A stretch of 64,000 nt of DNA from Batrachochytrium dendrobatidis JAM81 (lineage: Eukaryota > Chytridiomycota > Chytridiomycetes > Rhizophydiales): assembly GCF_000203795.2 (NCBI RefSeq), contig NW_006281112.1, forward strand, positions 628,291 through 692,290. Direction: 5' to 3'. Below, piece after piece: positions 31,678-43,815 of this stretch; the stretch's first letter is position 1, and each line of letters starts with the position of its first letter. The translations under genes were made by a program, and so were the position numbers. The notes beneath the pieces were generated by a model. It was not told the origin of the DNA, ran no database searches, and worked only from the letters and a program-made list of their open reading frames with translations.

Positions 31678-34600
31678 ATGTTAGATATTGACGATTTACC
31701 TGCATCAATTGTTGTTTCAGAGCAACCTCAAAATTCAGTTACAGCTTCCAAAAATGATTCCAGCGAAAAACAGAACACTTTAGGCATGACTACCACTTCA
31801 GAGCCTTTAGTAGTCCCTGCTACTGCCGCCAAAAAAAGCATGTCTTTCAATCCTTATACATTTATTACATTAGAGTGGTTGACACCTCTTATGTTTTTGG
31901 GTGCAAAACAGCCATTGCTGTCCAAGGTATGTCTGTTTTTAAATAATTATATTGGCACCGCTTTAATGCAATTCACTTACTGTCAAGCATCACGTTGACT
32001 TTCCACCTGAATGTTGAGCTGATTATTGATAAAATCGAAAATTGACATTCCTCGACCCTGAGTTTGTGACTCGACTGATTTATTTTTTGGCTTGTTACAA
32101 AAACCAATCAGAAATGGCCTGATTAACTCGATACCCCTATGATCTATTTAAAGCTGAAGTATCTAATCAACTCATCATTTCTATTGCAATGTTTGATTTA
32201 AATTTATTTGCAGGATTTACTCACGCTCAACAGTCACGACCAAGCGGAGATTGTGTCTCATCATTTAGATGAATTTTGGGTCGAGTATAGAGCTTGGATG
32301 GCAGACTCTGAAAAGGCCACAAAAAAACATCCAAGTCTTTTTTGGGGTGTGTTTAGAAAATACATGGCCTCTATTCTCACTGCCATTTTTTGCCAAAGCG
32401 TGTCCATTGCGTGCTCACTGAGTGTTCCGACATTCGTCCAGCAGGTCATTTATTTCTTAATCCCACAATACCCGCGCTCCATGTTGATTATTCAAAGCGG
32501 TGCTGGATTGGCATTCACGCTATTTGCTTTACAGATTGGTTCCAGTATCTTTCGTGCCACAAGCGACCAAATCATACGTCGTACTGAAATCAACATCCGA
32601 ACCATTATCATCTGTGCCATCTATGAAAAGACTCTCAAGCTTTCCGGACAATCTAGCATCAAATTTACTCAGGGAAAAATTCTTAATCTTATCAATATTG
32701 ATGCTGAAAAGATTGCTATGGCTATTCAAGGTTTTGCCGGGGCATACGCCACTCCTATCCAAATTGCTGTCGCCATTTACCTTCTTGGGCAGCTACTTGG
32801 CTACTCAGTTTGGGCAGGTGCAGGTACTCTGTTTTTTGCACTTTTAATCCAAGCTGGCATGATTGGCTTTTTTGTCAAGTACCAAAGACTGTTTCTTAGT
32901 TTTGGCGATAAGCGACTCAAAGCGCTCCGCGAAATGCTTTATGGTATCAAGATCATCAAGTTCCGTGCTCTCGAGGAGTTTTTCTTTGATCGCATCACAA
33001 CTATTCGAAATGGGCAGATCAAAGCACTTAAAAACTATTACATTGTACAAGTTTTTTTCGTTGGTATCATCCAAGTTATTCCTGTTTTAATGCCAATTGT
33101 CGCTTTCATTGCATTTTCTCTTTCCAATGGATCCATCACTGCACCTATTATTTTCCCTGCTCTGTCGCTCTTTAATATTTTGTTTCAGCCACTGTTGGTC
33201 TTTCCTGGCTCGTTGGTATCGGTGGTTCTTGCCAAGGTATCGTGGGATCGTATCCGTGATTTTATACTTGCTGAAGAGGCCGAGCCTCGCGTAGAATCTA
33301 CTTTTGAAAACACTCCAGACGCACCCAAGGATGCTGCAATTCAATTATCAAACGCTAGTTTTAGATGGGAATTTCAAAAAACAGATGCCAAGCATCTCAA
33401 AGACGAAGCAGATGCCAAAGTTGCCAAATTGGCAGAGAAAAAACAGAAAAATACCGAAAAACGTCGTAAATTTCTGGGTAAAAAATCCGACACTGACAAA
33501 AAAGCTGACGAGGATATTGTTAAAGATGCTCCATCTACACATCCCGACTATGATCATTCAGCTACCAAGGAAGAAAATGCTCTTTTCCACCTTCGCCACA
33601 TTACTACTTCAATCAAAAAAGGCTCGCTTGTTGCCATTGTTGGTCCAGTTGGTAGTGGCAAAAGTTCTTTTCTTTCTGGAATTATTGGTGAAATGCGTTG
33701 CATCGACGGTTCAATGAATATTTTTGGCACTCTTGCGTACTGTTCTCAACAGGCATGGATTCTTACCGAGACCATTCAGGGCAATATCCTCTTCAACAAT
33801 TCGCTTGATAAGACTCGAATGGACGCAGTGATTGAAGCATCGTGTTTGACAAATGATTTGCAGCAATTTCCAGCTGGTAAAATGACCCAGATTGGCGAAA
33901 AAGGAGTCAACTTGTCTGGTGGTCAGAAAGCACGCGTTTCGTTGGCTCGCGCCATGTACCAAGATTGCGATACTTACTTGCTGGACGATCCAATCTCTGC
34001 CTTGGATGCGCATGTTGGTGCCGATGTGTTCAAGCTTTCCATCAAACAAATGCTCAAGGACAAAACTGTTATTCTTGTTACTCACCAACTGCATTTTCTT
34101 CCCGAGGTAGACCATGTGATTGTTATGGATAATGGTACAATTGCAGAGCAAGGTAAATTCAAGGATCTTGTGGCCAAGGATGGTGTGCTGGCAAATATGA
34201 TGAAACATTACAAGCTCGATGACGATGAAGACAAACCCATCGAATCAAAACTCAAGAAAACTGCAGCAGTTGTGGAAGATACCGGTGCAGATAAAAACGG
34301 CAACATTATTGTCGAGGAAGACCGCAATCTAGGTGCAGTTGAAGGAAAAACATACTGGAGTTACGTCGTGGCATGTGGTGGATACTCTTACCTAGTGGTA
34401 GTGGCCATTACTGCTATTTTGGCTCAGGCATCGCATCTGCTTACAGATCTATGGCTGTCTTGGTGGACTTCCAATATGTATCCAAATTTAACAGCCGATC
34501 AGTATCTTCGCATCTATACTGGACTTGGTGGTATTCAAGTGTTCTTTTCTTTAGCTCTAAATGCAGCTGTTCTTGTTGGAGGATATCGTTCTGCCCACTA

Positions 34601-36194
34601 CTATCACTCTGCTGCTCTTAAACGTATCATTGCTGCTCCTATGAGCTTTTTTGACTCGCAGCCAGTTGGTCGTATTTTAAATCGAATGTCCAAGGATGTT
34701 GAAAGTATTGATCAAGCTATTTGGATTCTTCTTTTCTTGACTATCATTGCTACAACTGGCTTGATTTCGATTGTTGTTCTTATGGCATATGTTTTGCCAT
34801 ATATGTTATGTAAGTCATTATTGCTTTATGTATGCCGCTTCTAACCCGTATATTATTGTGTATCTAATATTGTTTGAAATACTGTAGTGATCGTGGTTCC
34901 TTTAATAGTCTTGTATTTCTATATAATAAAATACTATCAGAATGCTAATCGCGAGCTGAAACGTCTCGAGTCTGTTCAACGATCTCCACTGTATGCTCAT
35001 ATTTCAGAATCCCTTGCTGGTATTGCCACTGTCAAGGCATTCCGTGTTGAAAAGCGATTTGTTCAACGTCAACGCACTCTAATGGATCTAAGCAATACTC
35101 CTAGCATGTTAAAGCTTCTTGGCTCCGTATGGGTCAATATGCGAATTGAACTACTTGCCTCGATTGTGGTTCTTACTTTGGTCCTCATTGGCTCCTATTC
35201 CGACATTCATTCTTCTCAAATCGGTATTGCTTTGACGTATGCTATTGGCTTGACTGGGCTGATCAACTTGTTGTTGATGGCGTTTTCGCAACTTGATGCT
35301 GAGATGAATGCCGTTGAGCGACTGGATGTATATGGAAATGATTTACCACAGGAAGCTCCACGTTCGTATGATACAGATCCAGCATCAGATTCATGGCCCA
35401 CAAAGGGTGCCATTACTATCAAGAACCTTGAGATTAGATACGAGTCTCGTCCAGACTTTGCTGTCATTAAAAATCTTTCTTTGAATATCCGACCTGGTGA
35501 AAAAATCGGAGTTGTAGGTCGTACCGGATCTGGTAAATCTACACTCATGACTACACTCTTTCGTATTATCGAACCTTCGCTTGGTAATATCGAGCTAGAT
35601 GGCATTGATATCAGCAAACTTGGGCTTAAAACCCTTCGTAGTCGATTGCAAATTATTCCTCAAGAGCCGGTGCTTTTCACTGGCACGATTCGAGCAAATC
35701 TGGATGTAGAGTCCAAGTTTGAGGACGCAAGCATATGGGATGTGCTAGAGCGTATAGGCATCAAAGAGTATGTTACTGGTCTTCCCGAGAAACTCGAGGC
35801 CCCAGTTTCAGAAAATGGTGAAAATCTGTCAGTTGGTCAACGCCAACTCATTTCACTGGGCCGGGCTATTCTCATGCAACCGATTGTGCTGGTCATGGAC
35901 GAGGCTACTGCTTCTGTTGATGCTGAGGCTGATAAGCTGATTCAGCAGAGTATCAAGACGCATTTCGCCCATGCTACTGTACTGAGTATTGCTCATCGAC
36001 TCAATACCATTGTAGATTTTGATCGCGTGTTGGTGCTGCAGGATGGTGAAATGGTCGAGTTTGACTCACCACATATCTTATTGGGTCGATCTGAATCGCT
36101 GTTTTCACAGCTTGCAGATGCCACGGGTGCTGCCAATGCCCAACTACTTCGTGAAATTGCATCCAAGAAAGCTGCATCAAGCGCTCAAAAATAA
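31678..36194 (+). CDS. ABCC (MRP/YOR1-type) full-length ABC exporter
   Basis: Three exons join in phase (31678-31926, 32214-34809, 34888-36194) for 1383 residues, a normal length for an ABCC protein without the extra TMD0. Order: short N-tail with ITLEWLTPLMFLG; TMD1; NBD1 with Walker A GPVGSGKSS, signature LSGGQKARVSLARA and Walker B LLDDPISALDAH; TMD2; NBD2 with GRTGSGKST, LSVGQRQLISLGRA and VMDEATASVDAE, then SIAHRLNTI. NBD1 has Asp where the catalytic Glu would be, and NBD2 keeps Glu, the usual asymmetry of the ABCC family. A Lys-rich insert of about 70 residues (DAKVAKLAEKKQKNTEKRRK) interrupts NBD1 before Walker A. The substrate is unknown; YOR1-type pumps export organic anions and drugs. 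Confidence 0.93.
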
Positions 36195-36235
36195 ACCAAG
36201 TTTCATACTTTCTAAATATTTTTAGCTATAACATT

Positions 36236-36484
36236 TCAAATCGTATCAGTATGATGGAAATACTTGAAAAAATAACATTTATTCAAACTGTTCATCAATA
36301 GAGCATTCATAGTGAGGTGGGTTAGCAAATCTTCCAAAGGCTTGACAACCAACATTTGTTTTTTAAACAGGGTTCCTAAACTTTTGTAAACAACTCGACA
36401 GCTATTTTCAATCCAGATCTGCCCATTTGATCCAGTATTATTTCCAACTTGAACAGATTGTGCGCATTTCCAGTCATGTTCCAC
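36236..36484 (-). CDS. Doubtful hypothetical reading frame
   Basis: An 82-codon frame that extends slightly upstream in phase (WVEHDWKCAQSVQVGNN...). It has reasonable composition but no recognised domain. It lies between the ABC transporter and the epsin-like fragment, on the same strand as the latter, and might be a leftover 3' exon of that broken gene. Support is weak. Confidence 0.2.
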   Translation of the reverse strand: MEHDWKCAQSVQVGNNTGSNGQIWIENSCRVVYKSLGTLFKKQMLVVKPLEDLLTHLTMNALLMNSLNKCYFFKYFHHTDTI

Positions 36485-36517
36485 CCAGTCTAGTACTATT
36501 GACTATTTAAACAAGAA

Positions 36518-36928
36518 TCAACCATGCACACTCTTGGAAAATGTCACATTCTTGCCACTATTTGAATTTGGAGCATCAGTGAATGTTAATAAAGAAGTAG
36601 AGCCACTACCACTAGCAGTAGTGCTTCCGTGCGATCCACCGCCAATAATATAAGGAGCAGCATCCGCACCTAAAGTTAGTGACGAGCTTGTTTTTGAATG
36701 GCCACCTATTTCAGAAACTCCAACATGTTCATCCTCTTTTTCCCAAAAAGGGTTTACGGAACGTAAACCATCAACACGACTTTGTTCCAGCGCGATGCGG
36801 AGTTGTTCAGCCTCTTGTGCTTCACGGTCAGTCTCCTCAAAGGTTATTAATGGAGTGGCCTCTTTTCCTGTGCGACTTTTATCAATAGCAGATTGTATCA
36901 TTTGGCACTCTAATGCTTCGTCATACAC
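36518..36928 (-). pseudogene. Epsin-like C-terminal fragment, 5' part missing
   Basis: The frame is open from the hAT-derived copy at its 5' side (PSVYDEALECQMIQSAIDKS) to a stop at 36518. It shows two ubiquitin-interacting-like helices (DEALECQMIQSAIDKS and EAEQLRIALEQSRVD) and an Asn-Pro-Phe tripeptide (RSVNPFWEKE), followed by a Gly/Ser-rich tail. UIMs followed by NPF is the C-terminal layout of epsins, the endocytic adaptors. The ENTH domain expected upstream is absent: only the 0.5-kb transposon copy and about 220 bases separate this fragment from the next gene. I infer that the gene was cut by the transposon or a linked rearrangement. The Met at 36928 may be fortuitous. Confidence 0.5.
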
Positions 36929-36935
36929 TCGGAAT

Positions 36936-37461
36936 TAGTGTTCCGCAAGTGCGAAATGGAATGGATTTTTGGGATTGCGAAATAATTATTTTTTCGCAAT
37001 CCTGTTCCTGAGATTGCCTTAAACTACCACGCTATCACATAATGTAACTTCCTCTATGGAAGTGTATGAGCTGTCGTCAACGTCAATCGATGGACACGAG
37101 GATACAGGAAAAGGGAAAAGGAGACTCAATGACAGTCATGACCATGCGTCGTCCTCCTTACCCTCAATCTCATGCTCTATTCCTTTAGCAACCACACGTT
37201 TGTCTAAAGTCTCAAAGGCCAGTTTGGTGTGGCAGTTTTTTGACAAGCTTGATGATATAAATGACCTTGACAAGGCGAGAATTCCCTGTAAAATTTGTCA
37301 GCAGCTCGTCAAGACAAATTCAAGAACCAACTTCAATCTTGTTGCCCATTTGGAGACCAAACATCGCGACGCTCTATCAGATGCAATGTATCAGTATTCC
37401 AAAGGTCCATTTTGCATTGCAGAAGATATTGGCGAGTCAAATTTCGCAAATGTGGAACCCA
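36936..37461 (+). mobile_element. Internally deleted hAT derivative (MITE-like)
   Basis: A 526-base element that matches both ends of the 28-31 kb hAT copy but lacks its middle. The left part equals bases 28019 to about 28482. It then jumps directly to the sequence found at 30758-30815. The ends form good inverted repeats: TTCCGCAAGTGCGAAAT at the left and, on the minus strand, TTCCACATTTGCGAAAT at the right (14 of 17 identical). The remaining 5' transposase frame is intact through the BED finger (IPCKICQQLVKTNS, LETKHR) and then fuses to end sequence, giving a 188-codon frame without a catalytic core. It could be mobilised only in trans. Confidence 0.8.
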
Positions 37462-37684
37462 ATTACATACTACTAATAGACAATACTGAAATGATGTCAA
37501 GACTCGACCTTGCAGTGTTTAGAATATGCTATCATGTAGATACTGTTATAAACAACGACGCTACTCTCCAATACATTCCTACTAAAAATATACAGATTCA
37601 ATCATGTTGTGCATTTGATTGAATCTGAAATTCGTATAGCAGCTAAATCTGAGCAAAAGAAAAGTTGGCTGCAAGTATAGTTGA

Positions 37685-39813
37685 TCACTTGTTTAATTCG
37701 TCTTGAAAGTTTTCGTAAATAGGTTTGAGAGTTTCAACCAATTCCTCCTCTTCCTTGATATTCACTACGCATTGTTTCCAATCGGCACGATCTGGCATGT
37801 TTAATACATCAGCCATTACGCGACTAATCACATATCATTAAAAATCGTGTTTAAATAAAAATGGCAATGTTCAACCAAATAACATACCGGCCTAATTGCA
37901 TATCAAATAGTCTTGGAGCTCGTGAGCCAGGTGTTTTTCTTGCTGCAGCTATTTCAGCAATTCGCTCTGTACTTGGTGAGAAAACCAACGTTTTTCCATT
38001 TTCCAGTTCGACTTTCAAATATGGCACAGAATCGTCTTTAGGAACCTCATTCAAACATTCTAGCTGCTGTTTCTCTGCTTCTTTTTTAAATGCTGCCTCA
38101 ATCTCATGAGTTTTTCCTTTTGGTACTGGCACGACTTGTAAATGGAGATGATGCAACCGTTGATGTGCTGGATTTTCAATGTTTTTGCCAGTATAGACTT
38201 CGAATACAACCACATCATTTTGAGCAGTAGTTTCAATTTCTCGAATACGACGCTGAACTTGATTCATTTCATTGATGGTTTCCTTGGCGTCAATTGATTC
38301 ATCCGTGCTAGTATCAGTATCGCTGAGATGCTGTATGCTTTGTGTGCTAGTAAAATGTGTAATGGGTACAATGAGAACATGACCAGGCACCAATCCACCT
38401 TTTGCTATTGAAATGTAAGTTTTGTCTAGGATTGTAAGAATGAGATGCACTTCAAGTTTTTCGTTGGAAGTGCAAAACCAGCACAATGAATCTAATTGAT
38501 TATAGCAATGGTTGGGGTTAGATATACCTTGTGTATTTGTATCAACTATTTTGACAATACAACCTACCATCGCGATGAGTCAAAAGCCCGTTTGGATTGC
38601 GATGGCCAGACTGGTCAAGTCGGTTATGATTAGCTTCTGGACACTCGCGAATGTGATGTCCAGGAACATTGCAGATCTTGCACACATATCCATCAGGAAG
38701 TGTGCCAGATGATCGCTGATGCTGTGCTTGCTCCATTGTGCAATCGTCTTTCCAATGACCAGGCTGTTTACATCGATGACACACATAGGTATCGGGTGGA
38801 GCTCCTATCAAGCCAGCCCAACAAAAACGTCAGTTATACTATTTATCCATATATAAATCTGTTGTAGTGTGTGTAAAATAGACTGGATGTTCTACATACT
38901 TTGTCGTTTCTTTCGTCCGTCTGTTGGATTACCTTGATCCCAAAAGAAAGAAGTGGCAGTTTCCTTTGCAATTTCAAGTCAGCAGGATATTCATTAAATA
39001 AAGCGTGGTTGCATATTTTTTAAATGTACTTACTGTTTCGCTAGGACGCTTCAAACTGGTAGACTGATTGGTTTCACTACGAGAAAGAGTAAGTGGACAC
39101 GAGGTTACCACTTCCGGTTTAGTCTTGAGTGTGTTTGTGTCTAGCGTAGCAGCCGGTACAATATTCATGGCATAAAACCACCGCTCTTTGTTTGCTGCTC
39201 CAAATGCACCTAGACCAATAAATCTTGTATAGTGTGCAGCACCACCGAATTGAAAGGGTTCACGTTCAAAAAACACACCTTCGTCAGTTGAAAACATATA
39301 TCTAGGTGCGAGTTCTATTGCTAGATCTGATGCCAAAGCCGATCCAACTGAAAGCAACTTTCCAGAGAGTTTGACCGTCGCAAGCGGCGATTGCATTTGA
39401 ATTTGCGATGGCCATCCTGATGACAATAGAATATCTAAAATTTGTCCAGACTGTTTTTTGCTATACTGACCTGCGTTTACACCACTACAGACTGAAATGG
39501 ACAGTTGATCAGCGGTGGTCGTCGTTCCTCTCGAGCCAAGATAAATCAGATTTTCTGTCAACTGGCCTTCAGTCTTTTCAATCAAGTCCATCAACTTGGC
39601 TGCCAACACATGTTTACCAGCCATAAAGTATGTCGGAATAGGAATCTTGATTTTACCAACAAGAATAGATTCCAAAACCACGAGTTGCTGGGCTGGATCG
39701 GAACCAAACAGATCTCCAGCACAAAGAAGCAACTCAAATGGACCATGTTTTTTGTTAATCGTAGCAATCTTGTCCAATGCTTGTTCAAGCTTTTCGCCAA
39801 GTGAGCCCACCAC
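37685..39813 (-). CDS. CWF19L1: CWF19L1/Drn1-type protein with CCHC zinc knuckles and CwfJ (HIT-like) domain
   Basis: Drn1/CWF19L1 proteins work with the lariat-debranching enzyme in intron turnover. The N-terminal metallophosphatase-like region shows FELLLCAGDLFG, NLIYLGSRG, ELAPRYMFSTDEG and TRFIGLGAFG. It continues through two CCHC knuckles at about 38812-38580 (YVCHRCKQPGHWKDDC and YVCKICNVPGHHIREC). The CwfJ C-terminal 1 domain follows (DSLCWFCTSNEKLEVHL, GGLVPGHVLIVPITHF, HQRLHHLHLQVVPV), then the CwfJ C-terminal 2 part (QLGRRVMADVLNMPDRADWK) in the last exon, ending at 37685. The last intron joins in phase from GGCCG/GTATGT. The first codons upstream of VVGSLGEK at 39813 lie in an exon I could not place, so the true start is slightly further upstream. 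Confidence 0.85.
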
Positions 39814-40061
39814 GAGACTAATACATTGTCAATTGGTAAGCGAATGCAGTCATTTTAAATGATGGTAAAATTCAATTGAACATATATAGTCGATATTTTT
39901 GCAAGTTACTCAAAAACCAAACTATTGATACGGCATTTAGGCATTACATGATGGGATTTACTCTGACTTACACTTTCATATTTTTAAAAATTTGGTCAAG
40001 AATTTCAAATCTGCAATTCAACAAGTCACGCTACGTCACGTGAATTTGCGTTAGTTTTTGG

Positions 40062-41367
40062 ATGCGATTTGAACTGCTCGCTGGCAATGAAATGCTGCAA
40101 CTGCCATTGCCGGATAAAGAGGCCAGAACATTGATAGGACACACTGCTGCAGTTCATACAGTTGTATACAGCAGTGATGGGGCGTATTGTCTTACTGGAA
40201 GTGCTGACCGCTCAGTCAAACTATGGAATCCTGTAACCGGAATGTGTATCAAAACTTACTCGACTCATAGTAAAGATGTTCTTGGAATTGCACTGTAAGA
40301 ATCATCCACTGCCTTGTATCTCATAATCTAGCATAGTTTATACATACAAGTTTGCAATGGGTAAAATTCCACGCATCGATCTGATGCTAGATTCAACTTT
40401 ATTAAATCCAATCTTATTCACTGCTAGACCACAGTCGGCTTCTGATAATAGTCGGTTTGCTTCTTGCAGCATGGATCGTGGTGTGATCCTATGGGATGTG
40501 GGAACAGGCCGTCCGGTTCAAAAATGGAACGAACACACTCAACGAGTCAATACGGTTGCATTTAATTTAGATGCATCGATCCTTGCTTCGGGATCGTATG
40601 ATACTACTGTTCGATTATGGGACTGTCGTGCTCGGAATACTTGGAAACCTATTCAGATACTTGACGGATCAAAAGATAGTGTGGAAGCAGTTCAGATTTT
40701 GGATACGGAAATTTTGGTTGGATGTGTTGATGGCAGACTGAAGATTTACGATGTTCGAACTGGAAGAGTCACTATAGACGCAGTTGGACGTACGAGATTG
40801 ATTTGAATTTTGCAAAACAATTTTGATTCTTCTGGATGATCTGCATATGTAGTTTAACTCACTGACAAGTAATTTTGTAGATCCCATTATTTCAGCACGG
40901 TTTTCAAATGACGGAAATTGCATTTTGGTCAATACTTTAGATAGTAAGATCAGATTATTTGACAAAGAAACCGGCGAGTTGCTAAGCGAGTAAGTTTTCT
41001 AGAAAGTATACAATTTTAATGCCATGCTAATCCAGTTCATTGATTTGGCAGATATACCGGTCACAAAAACTCGGATTACCGAGTGGTATCAACCTTTTCA
41101 TATACTGATGCACACGTCATAAGTGGCAGCGAAGACGGTCGTATATGCATGTGGGATCTTGTAGAAGTAATTTGATTTTTGCATCTTGTACAATCATAAG
41201 CTGTTGAATTAAGCTGACCAATTTATTGAATTTTAAAATGACTTTAGGGGAATCTTGAAAAAACACTCGAGGGACACACAATGGCAGTTACCTGCGTTGC
41301 ATACCATCCCAAACTTCATACCATGGTATCTACATCACTAGATGGAACAGTCAAAGTTTGGGAATAA
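40062..41367 (+). CDS. WDR83: WD40 protein WDR83/MORG1-type
   Basis: Five exons join in phase: 40062-40294, 40428-40789, 40881-40989, 41052-41166 and 41248-41367. The product is 312 residues, close to the usual 315 of WDR83. Seven WD repeats can be followed, including TLIGHTAAVHTVVYSSDGAY, SADRSVKLWNPVTGMCIKTY, SMDRGVILWDVGTGRPVQKW, GSYDTTVRLWDCR, LVGCVDGRLKIYDVRTG, DSKIRLFDKETGELLSEYTG and SEDGRICMWDLVEGNLEKTL. GHKNSDYRV after GELLSEYT is characteristic of this orthologue group. In animals WDR83 is a scaffold for ERK signalling and is found with spliceosomes; whether it does both in chytrids is unknown. It is divergent from CWF19L1, with about 250 bases between, so the two may share a promoter region. 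Confidence 0.9.
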
Positions 41368-41493
41368 CGCTAGAGTAGCGGCAGTACGCAATGTCGACGG
41401 CTTACAAATACCAATAATCCAAAAGTTGATAAGCCCATCAGTAATAAATACAATACTGCCCAGAAACAGCGACCACCACAAGATTTGCTCGGC

Positions 41494-43719
41494 TTATACT
41501 AATTTTACTTTGCGCATAATGTAAAATATAAAGGCAGCGAGAATTGTCATGCCTGCTAAAATCATAAAAAACCATCGCAAATCGACTGGTCCATCTACTT
41601 CCTGCCCAGGAACTTGGACGTTCATTCCCCAAAGACCTAGCGAATCAATATAAGTAAAGAGTCATACATCTATGCATTGGATAAACAGGTCTTACCAGTA
41701 ACAACATTGAGCGGTACCAGAATACTAGCCAAGGCAGTCATACGCATCACTACATCAGAAGTACGATTGGAGGCTTGAGTGATTTCAATAGAAATCTGTG
41801 CCAAATAATTTGAATGCGATCTACCCAATGTCTTTTCCGAATGCAGCAGATTTTGCATCATAGTAATGACATGGTCGTGAATATCCTCTAAATACAGACG
41901 AGTTTCAGAATCAGGAGCAAGCCGCTCCATACAGCGGTTAATGACCATTTTAACAACATCGGCTTTGGTAGAAAGAAGTCGAAGAAGTTGAGTGACTTGT
42001 TTTCGAGCATGTCCAATCCGCCGTAACATGTCGGATTGTTCAGATTCCTTGAGAATGAGAACGAGCTCGTCAATGTTGTCGACTTCCAACTCGATGAATT
42101 TAATTAACGGAATGAAACTGTCGGTAATATCGTCAATAAGCGCATAGTTGATCCAGTCTATGTTATGCAAAGCAGACATTCAAATTGGTGCAGATTAGAA
42201 TAGTGTATAACAGCAATTGCTAAAACGTAAATACTTGCCTGTGGTAACTTGCAATCCATATGCATGCAATTGGTCGATACGATTCAGTACATTGCTTGCA
42301 TGCGGATTTGGTCTGAAATGAAACTAGACTCGATTATAACACAAAGTGGTTGGCAAATATGAATTTTTGTTTCAACAAAATGACAACTTACAGAAATGAC
42401 GCATTCACGGAAAATGACAATGTAGACTGGAATAGGAGCCATGAACCTTGAGCTAGCATGATCTTGTTCAAACGATCGAATGACAACAAAGTAATAGTTG
42501 TTGAACACTTCACATTTCTCGCGGGTATCTGGAGTTTGAATATCTTCGTCAGTGAGGGGATGAATGCCAAATGCCCTACTGATATTAAACATTTCTGTTG
42601 GAGTAGGTTGACAAACATCTAGCCAAAAAGGACCGTCTTCGAGAATGTCCTTGACTGGACGGTCAAACTTGTTTAAATTGATTTCATCAAATGTGGGAGC
42701 ACGAACGACTCCGGTGGTTTCTGAAAAAAACATGAACCTAGATGTCTAGATTGATTACAAAGCAGTGTCAATTTCTGATTATCCAAAACAGTTAAATCGA
42801 CACATCAACTCACGGCATATTTGGACGATGCGGATGAAGACTGACGATCAAATGCAGCAGCAATTGTATCATAATTGAGACCATTTTCAGGCTGTCTTTC
42901 ACTGACCATGTTTTCTCTTTCAAACTGAGAATGACAATCTAACCGAGCATCTAGACGATTGTGCGAGGACGTATGCGATGGATTGCTAATGGCTGTCAAA
43001 TTAGGAAAAGATGCACTTTGACCTTGTAAACCAGAGTAAGCAATAGAACGAGGCTGAGAGGCAGAGGTTTCCAAGAATATACTATGACGATGTGCAGTAG
43101 GTTTAGGAATGGTTATGTTGTCACTCCCAACAGCGTCTGCAGTTTCTGACGGAGGGCTGGAAGTGACTGCGTTGCTTTGGAACATTCCAGCTCTGTGATA
43201 AGCTGGATGTCTAGGACTAATGGACAGTGTAGATGGCAGCATTACAGCAGAAGGAGATGTCATGTAAATACTACGGTCATGCACACAAGACCCAGCAGCT
43301 TTACTAGCTGCCATAGTCTTTTGATAACTCCCAACAATGCTTGCAGACTTGAACGAAGTGTTGTAAAACTCTCTGTCTGCATGAAAGGCAGCAGCAGAAG
43401 CAGTGGTCGGATCATCAAACACAACTGTTCCGGTCCGTAATGGCAGATTGACAGAACTCTGTCGATGAGGACGATCATAAAAAGGCTGCAATGGTTTGTC
43501 ATTTGGTTTACTGGCATCGGATAACTCAGAATATGCAACATCTGAGCTAGAGAGCGGCGATGCAGTGGTAGAAGATGCTATTTTAGTAACACCGCTATGA
43601 ACGTTGGTGTTGACTGTATCAGTCGATACAGTAAATGTACATAGCAATGGCTCTTGCGACTCGTTTCGATCTGGATGCATGACTACAGTAAAAGTCGATA
43701 CTTGTGCAAGGTGCATCAA
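41494..43719 (-). CDS. CorA-type magnesium transporter (ALR1/MNR2-like)
   Basis: A long disordered N-terminal exon (43719 to about 42814) precedes the CorA soluble domain (RAPTFDEINLNKFDRPVKDI, FWLDVCQPTPTEMFNISRAF, FGIHPLTDEDI, VIRSFEQDH). The helical domain follows (LIDDITDSFIPLIKFIELEV, RLYLEDIHDHVITMMQNLL). The pore ends in two transmembrane helices around the diagnostic LWGMNVQVPGQEV (Gly-Met-Asn), and the protein ends IMRKVKLV at 41494. The last intron interrupts just before GMN. The intron at 42238-42157 starts GCAAGT, a GC-AG intron confirmed by reading phase (VTT/DWINYA). The junction between the first two exons is not settled: GTGAGT after KYA does not match the phase of the next acceptor. 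Confidence 0.87.
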
Positions 43720-43815
43720 TGCTTAGATCTCCCTTTTATTAATAACTTGCCATTGTTTTTGTCCTACAATCCTACATAAAATATACTCAAATGTCCTATT
43801 AACACAGTGGTTTCC

